Numbered from the stretch's first letter, positions 1-9,339 are shown. The stretch is DNA of 64,000 nucleotides from Mycolicibacterium stellerae (GCF_003719305.1 NZ_RARC01000014.1:1-64000), one strand, 5' to 3'. Numbers and translations: made by a program. The notes: a model not told the origin generated them from the sequence alone.

Positions 1-1
1 G

Positions 2-889
2 CCGGGGACGGCGCACTTGTTGGGGCCGGCGATCGCGGGCCGGGCGGCGTTGGGGGCGGGCCGGCTGGAGGAGGCGTGCCGGTTGTTGGAACAGGCGGCG
101 GGCGCGCTGAGCGCGACGGGGCATGCGCAGGGTTGGGGTTATCGGTACGGAGTGCCGCGCGCGACGGCGCTGGCGATGCGAGGTCGGTGGGACGAAGCGG
201 CGGCGGTGCTCGAACGGCTCGAAGGGGTGCCACGACCGTTCCGGAAGCTGGACTACGAGAAGGCGTTGGCGAGGGCGTGGGTGGCGGCGGGGGAGGGCGC
301 GGTCAGCGAGGCGATTGCGCTCTTGAGGTCGGCTGCGGAGACGGCCGCAGTCGATGGGCGGTTCGCGGCGGAGGTGGGGTGTCTGCTGACGGCGACGCAG
401 TTCGGAGACAGGTCGTGCTGGGGGCGCTTACAGGAACTCGATGCGGTGGCCGAGGGACCGCGGGTTGGCGTGGCGGCGCGGTTCGCAGGGGCGATGGAGC
501 GTGGAGATGGCGCTGAATTAGCCTCTGTGTCTGAGGCTTTCGATGAGTTGGGCGATCGGGTAGCGGCGGTGGAGGCGGCGGCGCAGGCGAGCATGGCGTA
601 TCGCAGGCAGGATCTGAGGGGTTCGGCGTTGGGATGCGCGGCGAGGGCGGAAACGCTGGCGCAAGCGTGTGGAGCGACCACGCCGACGTTGCGTCAGGCG
701 CGTGAGCCGTTGCCGTTGACGGAGCGGGAGCGCGAGATAGTGATGTTGATCGGCCAAGGATTGACGAGCAGAGATGTGGCGGAGCGGCTGACGTTGTCGC
801 CCCGGACCGTCGAGGGACACATCTACCGGGCGATGAGCAAGACCGGCACCACGAGCCGCGAAGAACTCGCCGCGCTGCTGACTCGATAG
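2..889 (+). CDS. LuxR-family transcriptional regulator, C-terminal part (5' end outside window)
   Basis: The reading frame is open from the first bases, so the start lies upstream of the window and only about the last 295 residues are seen. The visible N-terminal part is alanine-rich and helical, with repeated A-x-x-x-L-x-x-A patterns like the TPR-like region of large LAL/MalT-type regulators. The last 60 residues are a clear LuxR/GerE helix-turn-helix, beginning LTEREREIVMLIGQG and containing SRDVAERLTLSPRTVEGH, which binds DNA as a dimer. The protein probably carries an ATPase module further upstream, as many mycobacterial regulators of this kind do, but that part is not in view. The target genes are unknown. 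Confidence 0.85.
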   Translation, partial: PGTAHLLGPAIAGRAALGAGRLEEACRLLEQAAGALSATGHAQGWGYRYGVPRATALAMRGRWDEAAAVLERLEGVPRPFRKLDYEKALARAWVAAGEGAVSEAIALLRSAAETAAVDGRFAAEVGCLLTATQFGDRSCWGRLQELDAVAEGPRVGVAARFAGAMERGDGAELASVSEAFDELGDRVAAVEAAAQASMAYRRQDLRGSALGCAARAETLAQACGATTPTLRQAREPLPLTEREREIVMLIGQGLTSRDVAERLTLSPRTVEGHIYRAMSKTGTTSREELAALLTR

Positions 890-948
890 CGGCCGCCAAC
901 ACCGAGTCACACCCGCAACGCTGGTCACAAGTCCGGCGAGGGACCGCG

Positions 949-3900
949 CTAGTCGCCTCGAGCGAGTCCGAGCACTTCCTCCGGGGAGAGCGGGCTCGCC
1001 GGGTGATACGTCAAACACCACGGCGCGACGATCCGGTGGAACGCCTGACCCTCGGTGGCGACGTAGAAGTTGCCCGCCCGCAGCCTGCTGATGTCGGGCA
1101 CAAGACCGCCTTTCGCGCGGGCCATCTCTTTGGCGGTCTCGATCTGCGCAGGCGCGTTGAGCAGCCCGTAGAACTGCGTGGCGGCATTGCCGGGGATCTG
1201 GTTGTCCAGCGACTTCGGCGCCTGCGTCGCGAACACCAGGCCGAGCCCGTACTTGCGCGCCTGCGACGACAACGCCAATGTGCTTCGGCGGCATGCCGTA
1301 AAGCCCTGCCGCGGGACGAACGTCTGCGCCTCGTCCATCACCAGCAGGCCGCCGAGCGGCCTGTCCCCCGCCGGATTGCGCTTGATCCACGCGAACAACG
1401 CCATCTGCAGTTGGTTGACGAATCCTTGCCGCTGTTCGTCGGACGACAACCCGATCATGCTGATCACCGACACCCGTGCGCGGTGGCCGTCCGACGGCGT
1501 GAGGAGCACTGCCGGATCAACCGGTGTCCCCCTGCCGCCGAACAGCGGATCGTTCACCATCGACGCACGCAGATTCTGCGACAGGTCCGACGCGATCTTG
1601 CGGGCGTCGGCCAAGCCGCTGAGGTCGTCGGGCGGATCGTCGAGGACGTCGACGAACCCGCCGAGCGTCGGCGCCGGCTGTCTTCCATACCACTGCAACG
1701 CTTCCCGAAGGACGGCGCGGGAACGGTGGGCCTTCTGCGACTGCCCTGCAATCGACGCGCGCGGTTCGAGTGCGGCCGCCGCCGACTCCACGGCATCGTT
1801 GAACTCGTCGGCATCATCGACAACGCTCGGGAAGTCCGGCAAGGGCTGAAAGACCAACGGCCGCCCGCCATTGCGATGAGGCGTCCAGATGACGACCTCG
1901 GTGTTGTTCATGTACTTCGAGGCTCGGCTGTCGTCGGAACGCCGCCACCCGTTCGGATGCTGCGGCCATGCGGTGCCGAGTCGCGCGAGGTCATTGTTGG
2001 GATCGAGCACGATCGACGACACACCGCGCAGCGCGCACTCCTCCACGAGCCGGCGAATCAGCACCGTTTTGCCGGATCCGGATCCGGCGAAGATCGCGAC
2101 GTGCTTGCGCAACGCCGACAGGTCGACCGCCACCGTCGCGTCCGAGCGCAGATCGGTACCCAACGGCAGTTCGTCGTCCGGCACGTAGTCAGGAGTGTCG
2201 TCGACGACGATGGGCGGGGGCTCTGGCTCGGGGCGGGGAACCGATTGCGGCGCAGGAGGTGTCGGTTGAATCGGTTGTGACGGGCGGCCGTCGTCGCCGA
2301 GGACATCCTGCAGGAGTGCCAAGCCGTGTGCCGGGCGGCGGGCGCGCAGCCAGCCGGGTAGGTCGTGATGATCCTCGCCGATCAGATCGCGCAGAGCCGT
2401 CATCGTGCGGATGTCGTCTTCGGTGAGTGCGACGGTCCGGCCGCCGGCTTGATGAAATTCGTCGACGACCGCGGCGGTCTTGGGCCCCGTTGGCCACGGG
2501 GTGTTGCGCAACAGAAAAAGCTTGCGTCTGTTCGATCCTTCGCCGAGACCCGTTGCGTTCCAAGCCTTCTTGATCCGAGTCTGCGCCGCTACCGCATTGT
2601 TGGCGGCGATGGCCCTGAAGGCCCAATGCCTCTCGTCTTCGGTGGCGGGGTCGAGGCTCTGGCGCAGCCGCGCGTGCAGCACGACGTGGGCGCCCGGCGG
2701 CGGGTCACAGGCGTAGGACTGGAAGTCTTCGTCACGCTCGGCGATCCATGCTGTGAGCGCGGCACGAAGGAGTTCCGGCACAGCCGTGTCTTCACCCTCG
2801 AAGTCCAGCGCGGCGGCGGCGACCGCGTTCTGCCGGTACTCCGCGAAGCGGAGATCGAGGTCTAAGTACTCGTCGTCAATCGGAATATCGTTGTCGGACT
2901 GAGAATCCCAGTCGAGCTCCGCGTTGAGGCGCTTGAGCTCGACGACCTTGCCGTGCTTGAGGCACTGCCGCACGTGAGCGTCAGCGATCTTCAGCAGGTG
3001 CCGTGGCGTGTGATCGGCCGCATCGCCGAAGGCCTTAGGCCGGATCGGCCAGCTCGGATAGGGCGGCGTGAAACCAACTTCGGCGAAGCTCACCGCGAAT
3101 CGGCGTTCGAGGATGGCGCGGCCGATGTCGGCCGACGGCAGACCCTTGAGCGGGGTTGTCTCACGGAACCGGTCGGCGACGGTCGCGGTCGCACCGTCAC
3201 GGATGCCTTCCCAGACGGCGGGCAGGCACGCCACCACCCCGACGGTGCGGCGCATCGTCTGACGCACCGACATCAACCCGTCGGCGACCTGATGAAGAAC
3301 AACGTCGCCGGTATCGCGATCGGTGGCGTCGGTGCGGGCCAGCGACTGCGCCAGCAGGGTGTCGATCTGGTCGAGTGCGAGCACGGCAGGCCCGGCGAGG
3401 GCGACCAGTCGTGCGATTCCTTTGACACAATCTTGGGCCGAGTCCGGCGACCCGCGCAGTCCCCAGCGGCCGTCATCGCTGGACTCGTCGCTGCCTTGGA
3501 GATAGGCCTCGCCGACGTCGTGGGCGGTCAGGTCGGCGGCCGCGAGAAGCACGAGTGCACGCAGCGTCTGGTGGTAGTCGCGGGCGGGGTCGCGGTGAGC
3601 CTTGGCTAGCAGGTTGACGAAGCGGTCGAGCGTCTCGCGGTCGAGGTCGTCGTCGCCGATGATCGCGCGGCGCTCGGCGCGAGAGACGTGTGCGATCGAC
3701 GACAGCTCCCAGAGCAGGTCCTTGAGCTGGGTCTCCCGCTGCGCGCCGGGCCGGCCGAGGCTTTCCAGCACTCCGCTGCGGACCGACTCCCAGAAGCTGG
3801 CCGCGTCGAGCAGTTCGACCACGAAGAAGTAGCCGTTGGCAGCTTGCACGCGCTCGCGGACCTGTCCGAGCAGGTGCGTCTTCCCCGTACCGGCCGTCCC

Positions 3901-4092
3901 GCGGATCACCACGCCGAGCGGGGCCGAGACGGGGTCGCGGGCGGCGTCGCCGAACGCGGCCATCACATAGTCGACGGCGTACTCGTTCAGCCCCTGGACA
4001 TGTGTCGCGGTCTGGGGGCGCCACAGGTCGTCCGTGGTGGGGGCCCACGTCAGTCGAAGCGACGCGAGCGCTTCCCGTTCGGCTTCGTCCAT
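949..4092 (-). CDS. Tandem P-loop ATPase: N-terminal AAA-like module fused to C-terminal HerA/FtsK-like module
   Basis: A 1047-aa protein with two nucleotide-binding modules. The first has Walker A GTAGTGKT at about residues 65-72 and a Walker-B-like VLALDQID near residue 240. The second begins with GSGSGKT near residue 670, followed by the HerA/VirB4-type segment LDPNNDLARLG, a Walker B LLVMDEAQ near 918 and a sensor-like ATQAPKSLD. A proline-rich linker (about 600-640) joins them. The ATG at 4092 overlaps the TGA of the winged-helix gene upstream, so the two are translationally coupled; an in-frame TTG one codon earlier is less likely. HerA-like ATPases pump or process DNA, often with a nuclease, but none is encoded next to it. 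A role in mobile-element defence or DNA repair is inference only. Confidence 0.85.
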   Translation of the reverse strand: MDEAEREALASLRLTWAPTTDDLWRPQTATHVQGLNEYAVDYVMAAFGDAARDPVSAPLGVVIRGTAGTGKTHLLGQVRERVQAANGYFFVVELLDAASFWESVRSGVLESLGRPGAQRETQLKDLLWELSSIAHVSRAERRAIIGDDDLDRETLDRFVNLLAKAHRDPARDYHQTLRALVLLAAADLTAHDVGEAYLQGSDESSDDGRWGLRGSPDSAQDCVKGIARLVALAGPAVLALDQIDTLLAQSLARTDATDRDTGDVVLHQVADGLMSVRQTMRRTVGVVACLPAVWEGIRDGATATVADRFRETTPLKGLPSADIGRAILERRFAVSFAEVGFTPPYPSWPIRPKAFGDAADHTPRHLLKIADAHVRQCLKHGKVVELKRLNAELDWDSQSDNDIPIDDEYLDLDLRFAEYRQNAVAAAALDFEGEDTAVPELLRAALTAWIAERDEDFQSYACDPPPGAHVVLHARLRQSLDPATEDERHWAFRAIAANNAVAAQTRIKKAWNATGLGEGSNRRKLFLLRNTPWPTGPKTAAVVDEFHQAGGRTVALTEDDIRTMTALRDLIGEDHHDLPGWLRARRPAHGLALLQDVLGDDGRPSQPIQPTPPAPQSVPRPEPEPPPIVVDDTPDYVPDDELPLGTDLRSDATVAVDLSALRKHVAIFAGSGSGKTVLIRRLVEECALRGVSSIVLDPNNDLARLGTAWPQHPNGWRRSDDSRASKYMNNTEVVIWTPHRNGGRPLVFQPLPDFPSVVDDADEFNDAVESAAAALEPRASIAGQSQKAHRSRAVLREALQWYGRQPAPTLGGFVDVLDDPPDDLSGLADARKIASDLSQNLRASMVNDPLFGGRGTPVDPAVLLTPSDGHRARVSVISMIGLSSDEQRQGFVNQLQMALFAWIKRNPAGDRPLGGLLVMDEAQTFVPRQGFTACRRSTLALSSQARKYGLGLVFATQAPKSLDNQIPGNAATQFYGLLNAPAQIETAKEMARAKGGLVPDISRLRAGNFYVATEGQAFHRIVAPWCLTYHPASPLSPEEVLGLARGD

Positions 4093-4719
4093 CAAGTCTC
4101 TATCGCGATGAGGTGCTTGCTCTGGTCGCCGATCAGGATGGCGGCATCTCGATCCTCAGCGGTGAGGACCTTCTGGTTCTCCTCGGGGATCAGGCTCACA
4201 CCGGGCGCGCGGTACAGCGTCCGCAGGGCGGAGTCGACGTCGCCGCGGTCGGCGTCGGAGAGCTCGGCGCGCAGGCGGGCGAGGCCGACCCAGCCACCGG
4301 GCCGGGGCGCGAGGTCGGCATACGTCGATCGGATGCGGTCTTCGATCGATTCCGCCAACTGCACATCCACGGACCCGAAAACGTCGGCGAGGCTCAGTTC
4401 GGCGTTATGCAGGTAGCGACCCAGCGCCCCCAAACACGGTGTACAGCGTCTTCGCCGGACCGGTCGATCGCGTCGGTGGGCCCGCCGAGACGATCTCGCG
4501 GCACAGCCGCCACCCCTTGTCGGTGAGCTCGTGGACGAACCGTCCGCGCTCTCGGATCGACTCGATGAGGCCGAGATCGTTGAGTTTGTCGCGGCCGGGC
4601 TTGTCGAGCTTGGGCCCAAAATTGATCAGGTCCGGGTTCGGCAAGGGCCGCGCCTCGGCCATCAACACGAGAAGCACGGCTCGCTCGGTACCGGTCAGGT
4701 CGGCTGGCGTCACACCCAC
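4092..4719 (-). pseudogene. Winged-helix partner of the tandem ATPase, interrupted by a +1 shift in a C5 tract
   Basis: Two overlapping frames make one protein. The 5' part (GTG at 4719, down to 4405) has a winged-helix look: TGTERAVLLVLMAEA, then DKLNDLGLIESIRERGRFVHELTDKGW. The 3' part continues in another frame from about 4430 with LGRYLHNAELSLADVFG to the stop at 4092. Removing one C from the run at 4427-4431 joins them as LYTVFGALGRYLHN, giving about 208 residues. The stop overlaps the ATPase start by one base. This is a real frameshift, a phase-variable tract or a sequencing error; the good coding quality on both sides favours a recent event. It is probably a DNA-binding or adaptor subunit of the ATPase, by linkage only. 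Confidence 0.65.
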
Positions 4720-4769
4720 GCCTAGAACCTATCGACTCCTGCGGCGGCGGGCTTCGGGGAGCGCCGTCC

Positions 4770-5168
4770 CTACTGGGTGAGCGCGGACGTGATGCCCGTG
4801 TGCCCGAAGTCGTCGCCCTTCCAGAGCAACGGCTCACGGGTGTCGAGCGCCAGCGCGTAGGAGAGGCAGTCGCCGAAGTTCAACCCGGCGCGGTGACCGC
4901 TTCCCTTCCCGAAGTCCGCGTAGGCGTGGCGCGCAAGACGTGCCTGGCGTTCAGTGACCGGCTCTATAACGAACTTTCCTTCCGCAACCAGTTCGTCGAG
5001 ACTTCTGCTGACGACAGGATCGCCCTGGTTGTCCAGCACAATTCCGCACTCGAGATAGCTTGCCGCAGAGAGCCTGCGCACGTCGGCGTCGGCGATCGCG
5101 TGAGCGTAGATCGAGGCGTCATCCTCGGCAGTGAGGATCGCGACGACTGCCGAGGTATCGACGATCAC
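4770..5168 (-). CDS. vapC: VapC-type PIN-domain ribonuclease toxin
   Basis: A 132-aa PIN-domain protein, the usual VapC length. It starts MIVDTSAVVAIL and keeps the acidic residues expected for Mg-dependent RNA cleavage: D4, E40 (SYLECG), D100 (NFGDC) and D119/D120 (KGDDF). The GTG start overlaps the TGA of the antitoxin gene (GTGA), typical of toxin genes coupled to their antitoxins. Known VapC toxins cut tRNA or rRNA and stop translation when the antitoxin is degraded; the target of this one cannot be read from sequence. Confidence 0.93.
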   Translation of the reverse strand: MIVDTSAVVAILTAEDDASIYAHAIADADVRRLSAASYLECGIVLDNQGDPVVSRSLDELVAEGKFVIEPVTERQARLARHAYADFGKGSGHRAGLNFGDCLSYALALDTREPLLWKGDDFGHTGITSALTQ

Positions 5169-5410
5169 CTCGGCAGTCCACGATCGTCATAGAGCAACGC
5201 GCCGTGGTCGACGCGGTTGACCTCGGGGCTCATGCGGTCCGCGGTTCTGCGGCCGATGGCCAGCAGCCGTTCTGCCAGCTCGTCTTTTTCCAGCCTGGCC
5301 AGACGCTCTTTCACCGCAGTCGCCACCGCTTGAGCTTGGGACTCGCCAGTGATCTGAGCAATCCGCTTGACGGCCCTATGGACCGACTCTTCTTTGATAT
5401 TCAGCGCCAT
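5165..5410 (-). CDS. vapB: VapB-type antitoxin
   Basis: An 81-aa antitoxin beginning MALNIKEESVHRAVKRIAQ, the pattern of the actinobacterial VapB family (N-terminal DNA-binding part, charged C-terminal tail ending in DDRGLPR that wraps the toxin). An upstream extension of the frame to 5470 lacks coding character, and ATG 5410 lies directly beside the putative operator. It is expressed with vapC from a single message with a 4-base overlap, and normally represses its own promoter together with VapC. Confidence 0.92.
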   Translation of the reverse strand: MALNIKEESVHRAVKRIAQITGESQAQAVATAVKERLARLEKDELAERLLAIGRRTADRMSPEVNRVDHGALLYDDRGLPR

Positions 5411-5440
5411 TGGTACCTTTCTACCAGCTGCTTGGTACCA
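5411..5440 (-). promoter_or_regulatory. Putative VapBC autoregulatory operator (repeated TGGTACC)
   Basis: Just upstream of vapB the heptamer TGGTACC occurs at 5411-5417 and again inside TTGGTACCA at 5432-5440, giving two GGTACC palindromes 22 bp apart, about two helical turns. TACCA at 5422 also pairs with TGGTA at 5433. This is the expected geometry for a VapBC complex repressing its own promoter. The regulator assignment is inference from position. Confidence 0.55.
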
Positions 5441-5453
5441 GCGTCCATTATCC

Positions 5454-6443
5454 CTACGCAGATTTGGCATGTCCGGATCGCAGCTGGTCGCACGCGCCGA
5501 CGAAGCGAGACCACTCGGTGGTTGTGGGACGAACCGCGCTGTCGCTCACCGCATCGGGGCTGACCACGAACCCGGGCGCGACGGGCGCCAACATTCCGGC
5601 GAGTTTGACGACATGCCCGGCTGGGCTGTCCTCGAAGCTTTCGAACACCCGCTTGCGGAGCCACGCCTGCGCGGTGTCGATGCCGGCGATAACGTCCAAA
5701 TCGGGGACACGCAGAGCGCCGTCGCAGCGTTGGACGTGTTCTTCGAAGCGGTCCTCCCATACCTCGGTGTGCCACCCTGGCCACAGCTCGGGTAGAGCGT
5801 GAAAGAAGCCCATCGTGTCGGCGGTTTGCCAGGCGCCCAACGCCTTTCGGCGCACGTCGATATGGGCCCCACCTTCGGGAATCTTCCCGAGCCGAATCCG
5901 CCGGATCCCTGGGCCGGGGAGCTTGTCCAGTAGTGCTGGCCCGTGCCATGCCTTGCTCAGGTGCCACCACAACGGCCAGAAGCGCAGCTGGCCGTCGGCA
6001 TCGACCACAGAGATCAGGTGGCACAGGTGGTTTCGTCCGCGGGCGAGCTTCAAGTTCGGCTGCCTATCCCAGGGATCAGGCCGCAGCTCGGCTCCCACAT
6101 ATCCCGCAAGTTCGGCCGTGCCGTCGTATGCCCAGCAGATCTCGTAGCCGGGCCACACCGTTGTGAGGACACTCATCAGAGCGCGGCGCTCGTTCATCGT
6201 CACCATCAGCGGCTCGCCGAAGAACAACACCCGGCGACGGTCGAGATCAACGACCGCGCCGCCGTCGGCCCACGTCGGGCTGCACCACTCGTCCTTCTCG
6301 CATCGCCGCAGCGAGGCCGCGTACCGCAGCGCAAGCTCCGGTCCGCCGATCAGCGCGTCGAGCATCCGACAGCCGCCCCAGTGCGAGTAGAACAGCTGCC
6401 AGTCTTGGTCTTTGACGATGACGACGTTCGCCCTGTTGCCCAC
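5454..6443 (-). CDS. Hypothetical protein, no family recognised
   Basis: About 329 residues if the GTG at 6443 is used; this is preferred because CGGAGAGATT precedes it as a ribosome binding site and the frame upstream (to 6812) is arginine/proline-rich and looks non-coding. An ATG at 6515 is the alternative. The protein is rich in tryptophan and aromatic residues (WQLFYSHWGG, WCSPTWADGG, WPLWWHLSKAWHG), with no signal peptide or membrane segment and no motif I recognise. Its 3' end faces the vapBC promoter. Possible accessory gene; function unknown. Confidence 0.6.
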   Translation of the reverse strand: MGNRANVVIVKDQDWQLFYSHWGGCRMLDALIGGPELALRYAASLRRCEKDEWCSPTWADGGAVVDLDRRRVLFFGEPLMVTMNERRALMSVLTTVWPGYEICWAYDGTAELAGYVGAELRPDPWDRQPNLKLARGRNHLCHLISVVDADGQLRFWPLWWHLSKAWHGPALLDKLPGPGIRRIRLGKIPEGGAHIDVRRKALGAWQTADTMGFFHALPELWPGWHTEVWEDRFEEHVQRCDGALRVPDLDVIAGIDTAQAWLRKRVFESFEDSPAGHVVKLAGMLAPVAPGFVVSPDAVSDSAVRPTTTEWSRFVGACDQLRSGHAKSA

Positions 6444-6709
6444 AATCTCTCCGATCCCGATGACGCGGTTGGATCGCGCGTCGATTGAGCCGAGTGTCGG
6501 ACGGGCCACCGCCATTTGGGACCCAGCAGACACACAGCGGGCCACGGCTGTGGATAACGGCGGCACTGGGGATAAACCGGGAGCCTGCAGCCAAACTGGA
6601 TGCCACGGCCGCCGGCCAACAGCAGATCGTCCACCTGCTGCAGACATGCACCGGGACTCCGGATTCGGAAGCCGGCGAATAGCCTCCGCCGATAGGGCCG
6701 CAAAGGTAA

Positions 6710-7705
6710 CTATGCGGTTGCCGCGGTGAAGGGCTCTAGGTACTGCCTGAGTTCGATCAGGTGCCTGGCATGCCGATCGAGCCGGCGGTCTTCGTCCGAG
6801 ACGGGCTGCCACTGGGGAACGGCTTGGGCTTCACCGTGCGCGCCGACTGACACGACGACGAGCACCCCCTGCGACACCAGGAGCGGTTGGCCGACGGCGT
6901 CTGCAGTGACGGCGCGGACGCCGATGTGGACGCTGCGTCGCCCGGTGTGGATGATTCGTGCGGTGACATCGACGACGTCACCGACGTAAATTGCTCGGCC
7001 CAAACGGATTCCGGCAACATAGGACGTGACGACGTCGCCACCGGCCCAGTCGGCCCCGCACGCGTAAGCCGCCTCATCGAACCAACGCATGACCCGGCCG
7101 CCGCGCACCTTGCCGTCGCTGTCGATGTCGGTTGACGCGGCGCGGAAGCGCAGGGCGGCGCTGGGGGCGGTGCCCTCCGCTGAATAACTCTCGGCAGCCA
7201 TGGCGTCTTCGATGCGTGCGCGCGTGCGCATCCGCAACCGGGCCTGCCGGTGTCGTTGCAGCTCGAGCATGGTCAGCGGCGTCCAACCGGGCACCTTCAT
7301 AGGATTCCCGACACCGTCGAACGCTACGAAAACCACTGCGCACTGCGCGGTTTGAGGTGCCTTGGTCCGGCCCGGATCGCTGCAGTGGACGGTGATCAGG
7401 ATGTGCATGCTGCTGCGGCCCGTGTAGACGAGAGTCGCGCGTACCTTGACGAGTTCGCCGACGTGAATAGGGCGATCGAGATGAATGTTGCCGACCGACG
7501 CGGCAACGCAGTTGCCGGAGCACCACTGCGCGGCGGTGCTGTGGGCGGCGAAGTCGATCCATTCCAGGAGCGTGCCCGCTTCCACGTAGCCGTCGATCCC
7601 GACGTCGACCGGCTTGACAAGAAAGTGATGAATCGTCTCGTGGACAACGGCTTCCGCCGCAACGGACTCAGCGCCCGGACGTGATTCCTCGTGTGTCAAA
7701 AGCAT
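6710..7705 (-). CDS. Acyl-CoA thioesterase with two hotdog domains
   Basis: A 331-aa protein made of two similar hotdog units, seen as an internal repeat: GTLLEWIDFAAHSTA...GNIHLDRPIHVGELV...TGRSSMHI in the first half and GRVMRWFDEAAYACG...AGIRLGRAIYVGDVV...TGRRSVHI in the second. This is the architecture of BACH/ACOT-type acyl-CoA hydrolases, which cleave acyl-CoA to free acid and CoA. The ATG at 7705 has GAGGAGG ten bases upstream; an extension to 7954 lacks this support. It is transcribed divergently from the MHS transporter gene. The substrate is unknown. Confidence 0.9.
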   Translation of the reverse strand: MLLTHEESRPGAESVAAEAVVHETIHHFLVKPVDVGIDGYVEAGTLLEWIDFAAHSTAAQWCSGNCVAASVGNIHLDRPIHVGELVKVRATLVYTGRSSMHILITVHCSDPGRTKAPQTAQCAVVFVAFDGVGNPMKVPGWTPLTMLELQRHRQARLRMRTRARIEDAMAAESYSAEGTAPSAALRFRAASTDIDSDGKVRGGRVMRWFDEAAYACGADWAGGDVVTSYVAGIRLGRAIYVGDVVDVTARIIHTGRRSVHIGVRAVTADAVGQPLLVSQGVLVVVSVGAHGEAQAVPQWQPVSDEDRRLDRHARHLIELRQYLEPFTAATA

Positions 7706-7840
7706 GTCGTCGGCCTCCTCGTGCGGCAGGTACCGCCCATGATGTCCGCGATGACGCAGACCGGGAAGCGCAACCGAGGCGATCGCTGGTTTCCTAGCAC
7801 GATCCACAGACTGCGACGCCACACGTCGCCTGGTAGTCCG

Positions 7841-7862
7841 GCGAATCTGTGGATTGTGCAAG
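7841..7862 (+). repeat. 22-bp element, copy 1, upstream of the MHS transporter gene
   Basis: This 22-bp word, with the core AATCTGTGGATTGTGC, is repeated without mismatch at 12352-12373. This copy ends 90 bases before the transporter ATG at 7953. The same word at nearly the same distance from another start codon suggests a shared regulatory site or RNA leader element. The nature is unknown. Confidence 0.6.
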
Positions 7863-7952
7863 GAATCGTCGTGATGGCGCCGCTTGCCCTTTCGCAATCC
7901 CGATAGAGCCCAAAGATCATCGACACACATGCCAACAAAGGAGTTGAGGACC

Positions 7953-9329
7953 ATGCAGACAGAAGACCGTCAAGTCCACTCGGCACCCACCAAGTCGGTG
8001 TCCGCCAATGTGATTCGAGGTTCGCTAGGCAACCTGATCGAGTGGTATGACTGGTATGCCTACGCGGCATTCAGCATCTATTTCGCCAGCGTGTTCTTCC
8101 CGTCGGGGAATCAGACCGCGCAGCTGTTGAACACCGCAGGCATCTTCGCCGTCGGATTCCTGGTCCGCCCGCTGGGCGGTTGGCTGTTCGGTCGGTATGC
8201 CGACCGATACGGCCGCCGCGCCGCGTTGACACTGTCGGTGGCGTTGATGGGCGTCGGCTCGCTCGGCATCGCCGTGCTGCCGGGCTATGCCCAGATCGGG
8301 TCGCTGGCGCCGCTGCTGCTCGTCGGCCTCCGGCTGTTGCAGGGGTTGTCACTGGGCGGCGAATACGGCACGTCGGCAACCTATTTGAGCGAGGTCGCCA
8401 CCCCGCACCGGCGTGGCTTCTACTCCTCATTCCAGTATGTGACGCTGACCAGCGGCCAGCTCGTCGCACTGGGGGTGCAGATCGTTCTGCAACAGATCCT
8501 CACATCGGCGCAGATGCACAGCTGGGGCTGGCGCATCGCCTTCGTCGTCGGTGCGGCGGCAGCGGTGACCGTGATGTGGCTGCGGCGCACGATGGACGAA
8601 TCGGCGAACTTCAAGCTCGCCGTCGCCGAGGACACCGCCGACACCCAACGCGGCAGCCTCAGGGTCCTGCTGTCCTACCCGCGGGAATGCCTGACCGTCG
8701 TGGGCCTCACGCTCGGCGGCACCATCGCGTTCTACACGTTCACCACGTACATGCAGAAGTTCATGATCAACACGGCCGGCCTGCCCAAGGAGCAGGTGAC
8801 GTGGATCAACTTCGTGGCGCTGCTGATCTTCGTGGGCCTGCAGCCGGTGTACGGCGCGCTGTCGGACCGGATCGGCAGGCGACCGCTGCTGATCGCCTTC
8901 GGCATCGGCGCGACGCTGTGCACCGTCCCCATCCTCACCGCTGTCTCACATGCACAGTCAGCGCTGCCCGCATTCGGCCTGATGATGCTCGGCCTGCTCA
9001 TCGTGTCCGGCTACACGTCGATCAACGCCGTAGTCAAGGCCGAGCTGTTCCCCGCCCGCATCCGGGCGCTCGGTGTCGGCCTGCCGTACGCCCTCACCGT
9101 CGCAATCTTCGGCGGCAGCACAGAATACGTCGCGCTGTGGCTGAAGAACGCCGGCCACGAGAACTGGTTCTTCTTCTACGTGGCCGGTTGCGGGTTGATC
9201 TCGCTGTTGGTCTACGTCTTCATGGGCGAAACGTCACGCACTTCCCAGTTGGAGCGCGAGACGCAGGAGCTGCAGGAGGACAAGGCAAAACGGGCGAAAG
9301 TCGACGATGTCGCGGTCGGGCCTGCATAG
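7953..9329 (+). CDS. MHS-family MFS metabolite:H+ symporter
   Basis: A 458-aa, 12-helix major facilitator. The N-terminus reads GNLIEWYDWYAYAAFS, the hallmark of the metabolite:H+ symporter family (KgtP, ShiA, ProP relatives), followed by the loop 2-3 signature GRYADRYGRRAAL and a second DRIGRRPLL in the C half. Substrates of this family are organic acids or zwitterions such as 2-oxoglutarate, shikimate or proline betaine. ATG 7953 is preceded by GAGG and AAAGGAG; the frame is open further upstream but without support. Downstream by 10 bases lies a response-regulator gene, so transport may be linked to the two-component system and TAXI lipoprotein. Confidence 0.9.
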   Translation: MQTEDRQVHSAPTKSVSANVIRGSLGNLIEWYDWYAYAAFSIYFASVFFPSGNQTAQLLNTAGIFAVGFLVRPLGGWLFGRYADRYGRRAALTLSVALMGVGSLGIAVLPGYAQIGSLAPLLLVGLRLLQGLSLGGEYGTSATYLSEVATPHRRGFYSSFQYVTLTSGQLVALGVQIVLQQILTSAQMHSWGWRIAFVVGAAAAVTVMWLRRTMDESANFKLAVAEDTADTQRGSLRVLLSYPRECLTVVGLTLGGTIAFYTFTTYMQKFMINTAGLPKEQVTWINFVALLIFVGLQPVYGALSDRIGRRPLLIAFGIGATLCTVPILTAVSHAQSALPAFGLMMLGLLIVSGYTSINAVVKAELFPARIRALGVGLPYALTVAIFGGSTEYVALWLKNAGHENWFFFYVAGCGLISLLVYVFMGETSRTSQLERETQELQEDKAKRAKVDDVAVGPA

Positions 9330-9339
9330 CATCAGCGTC

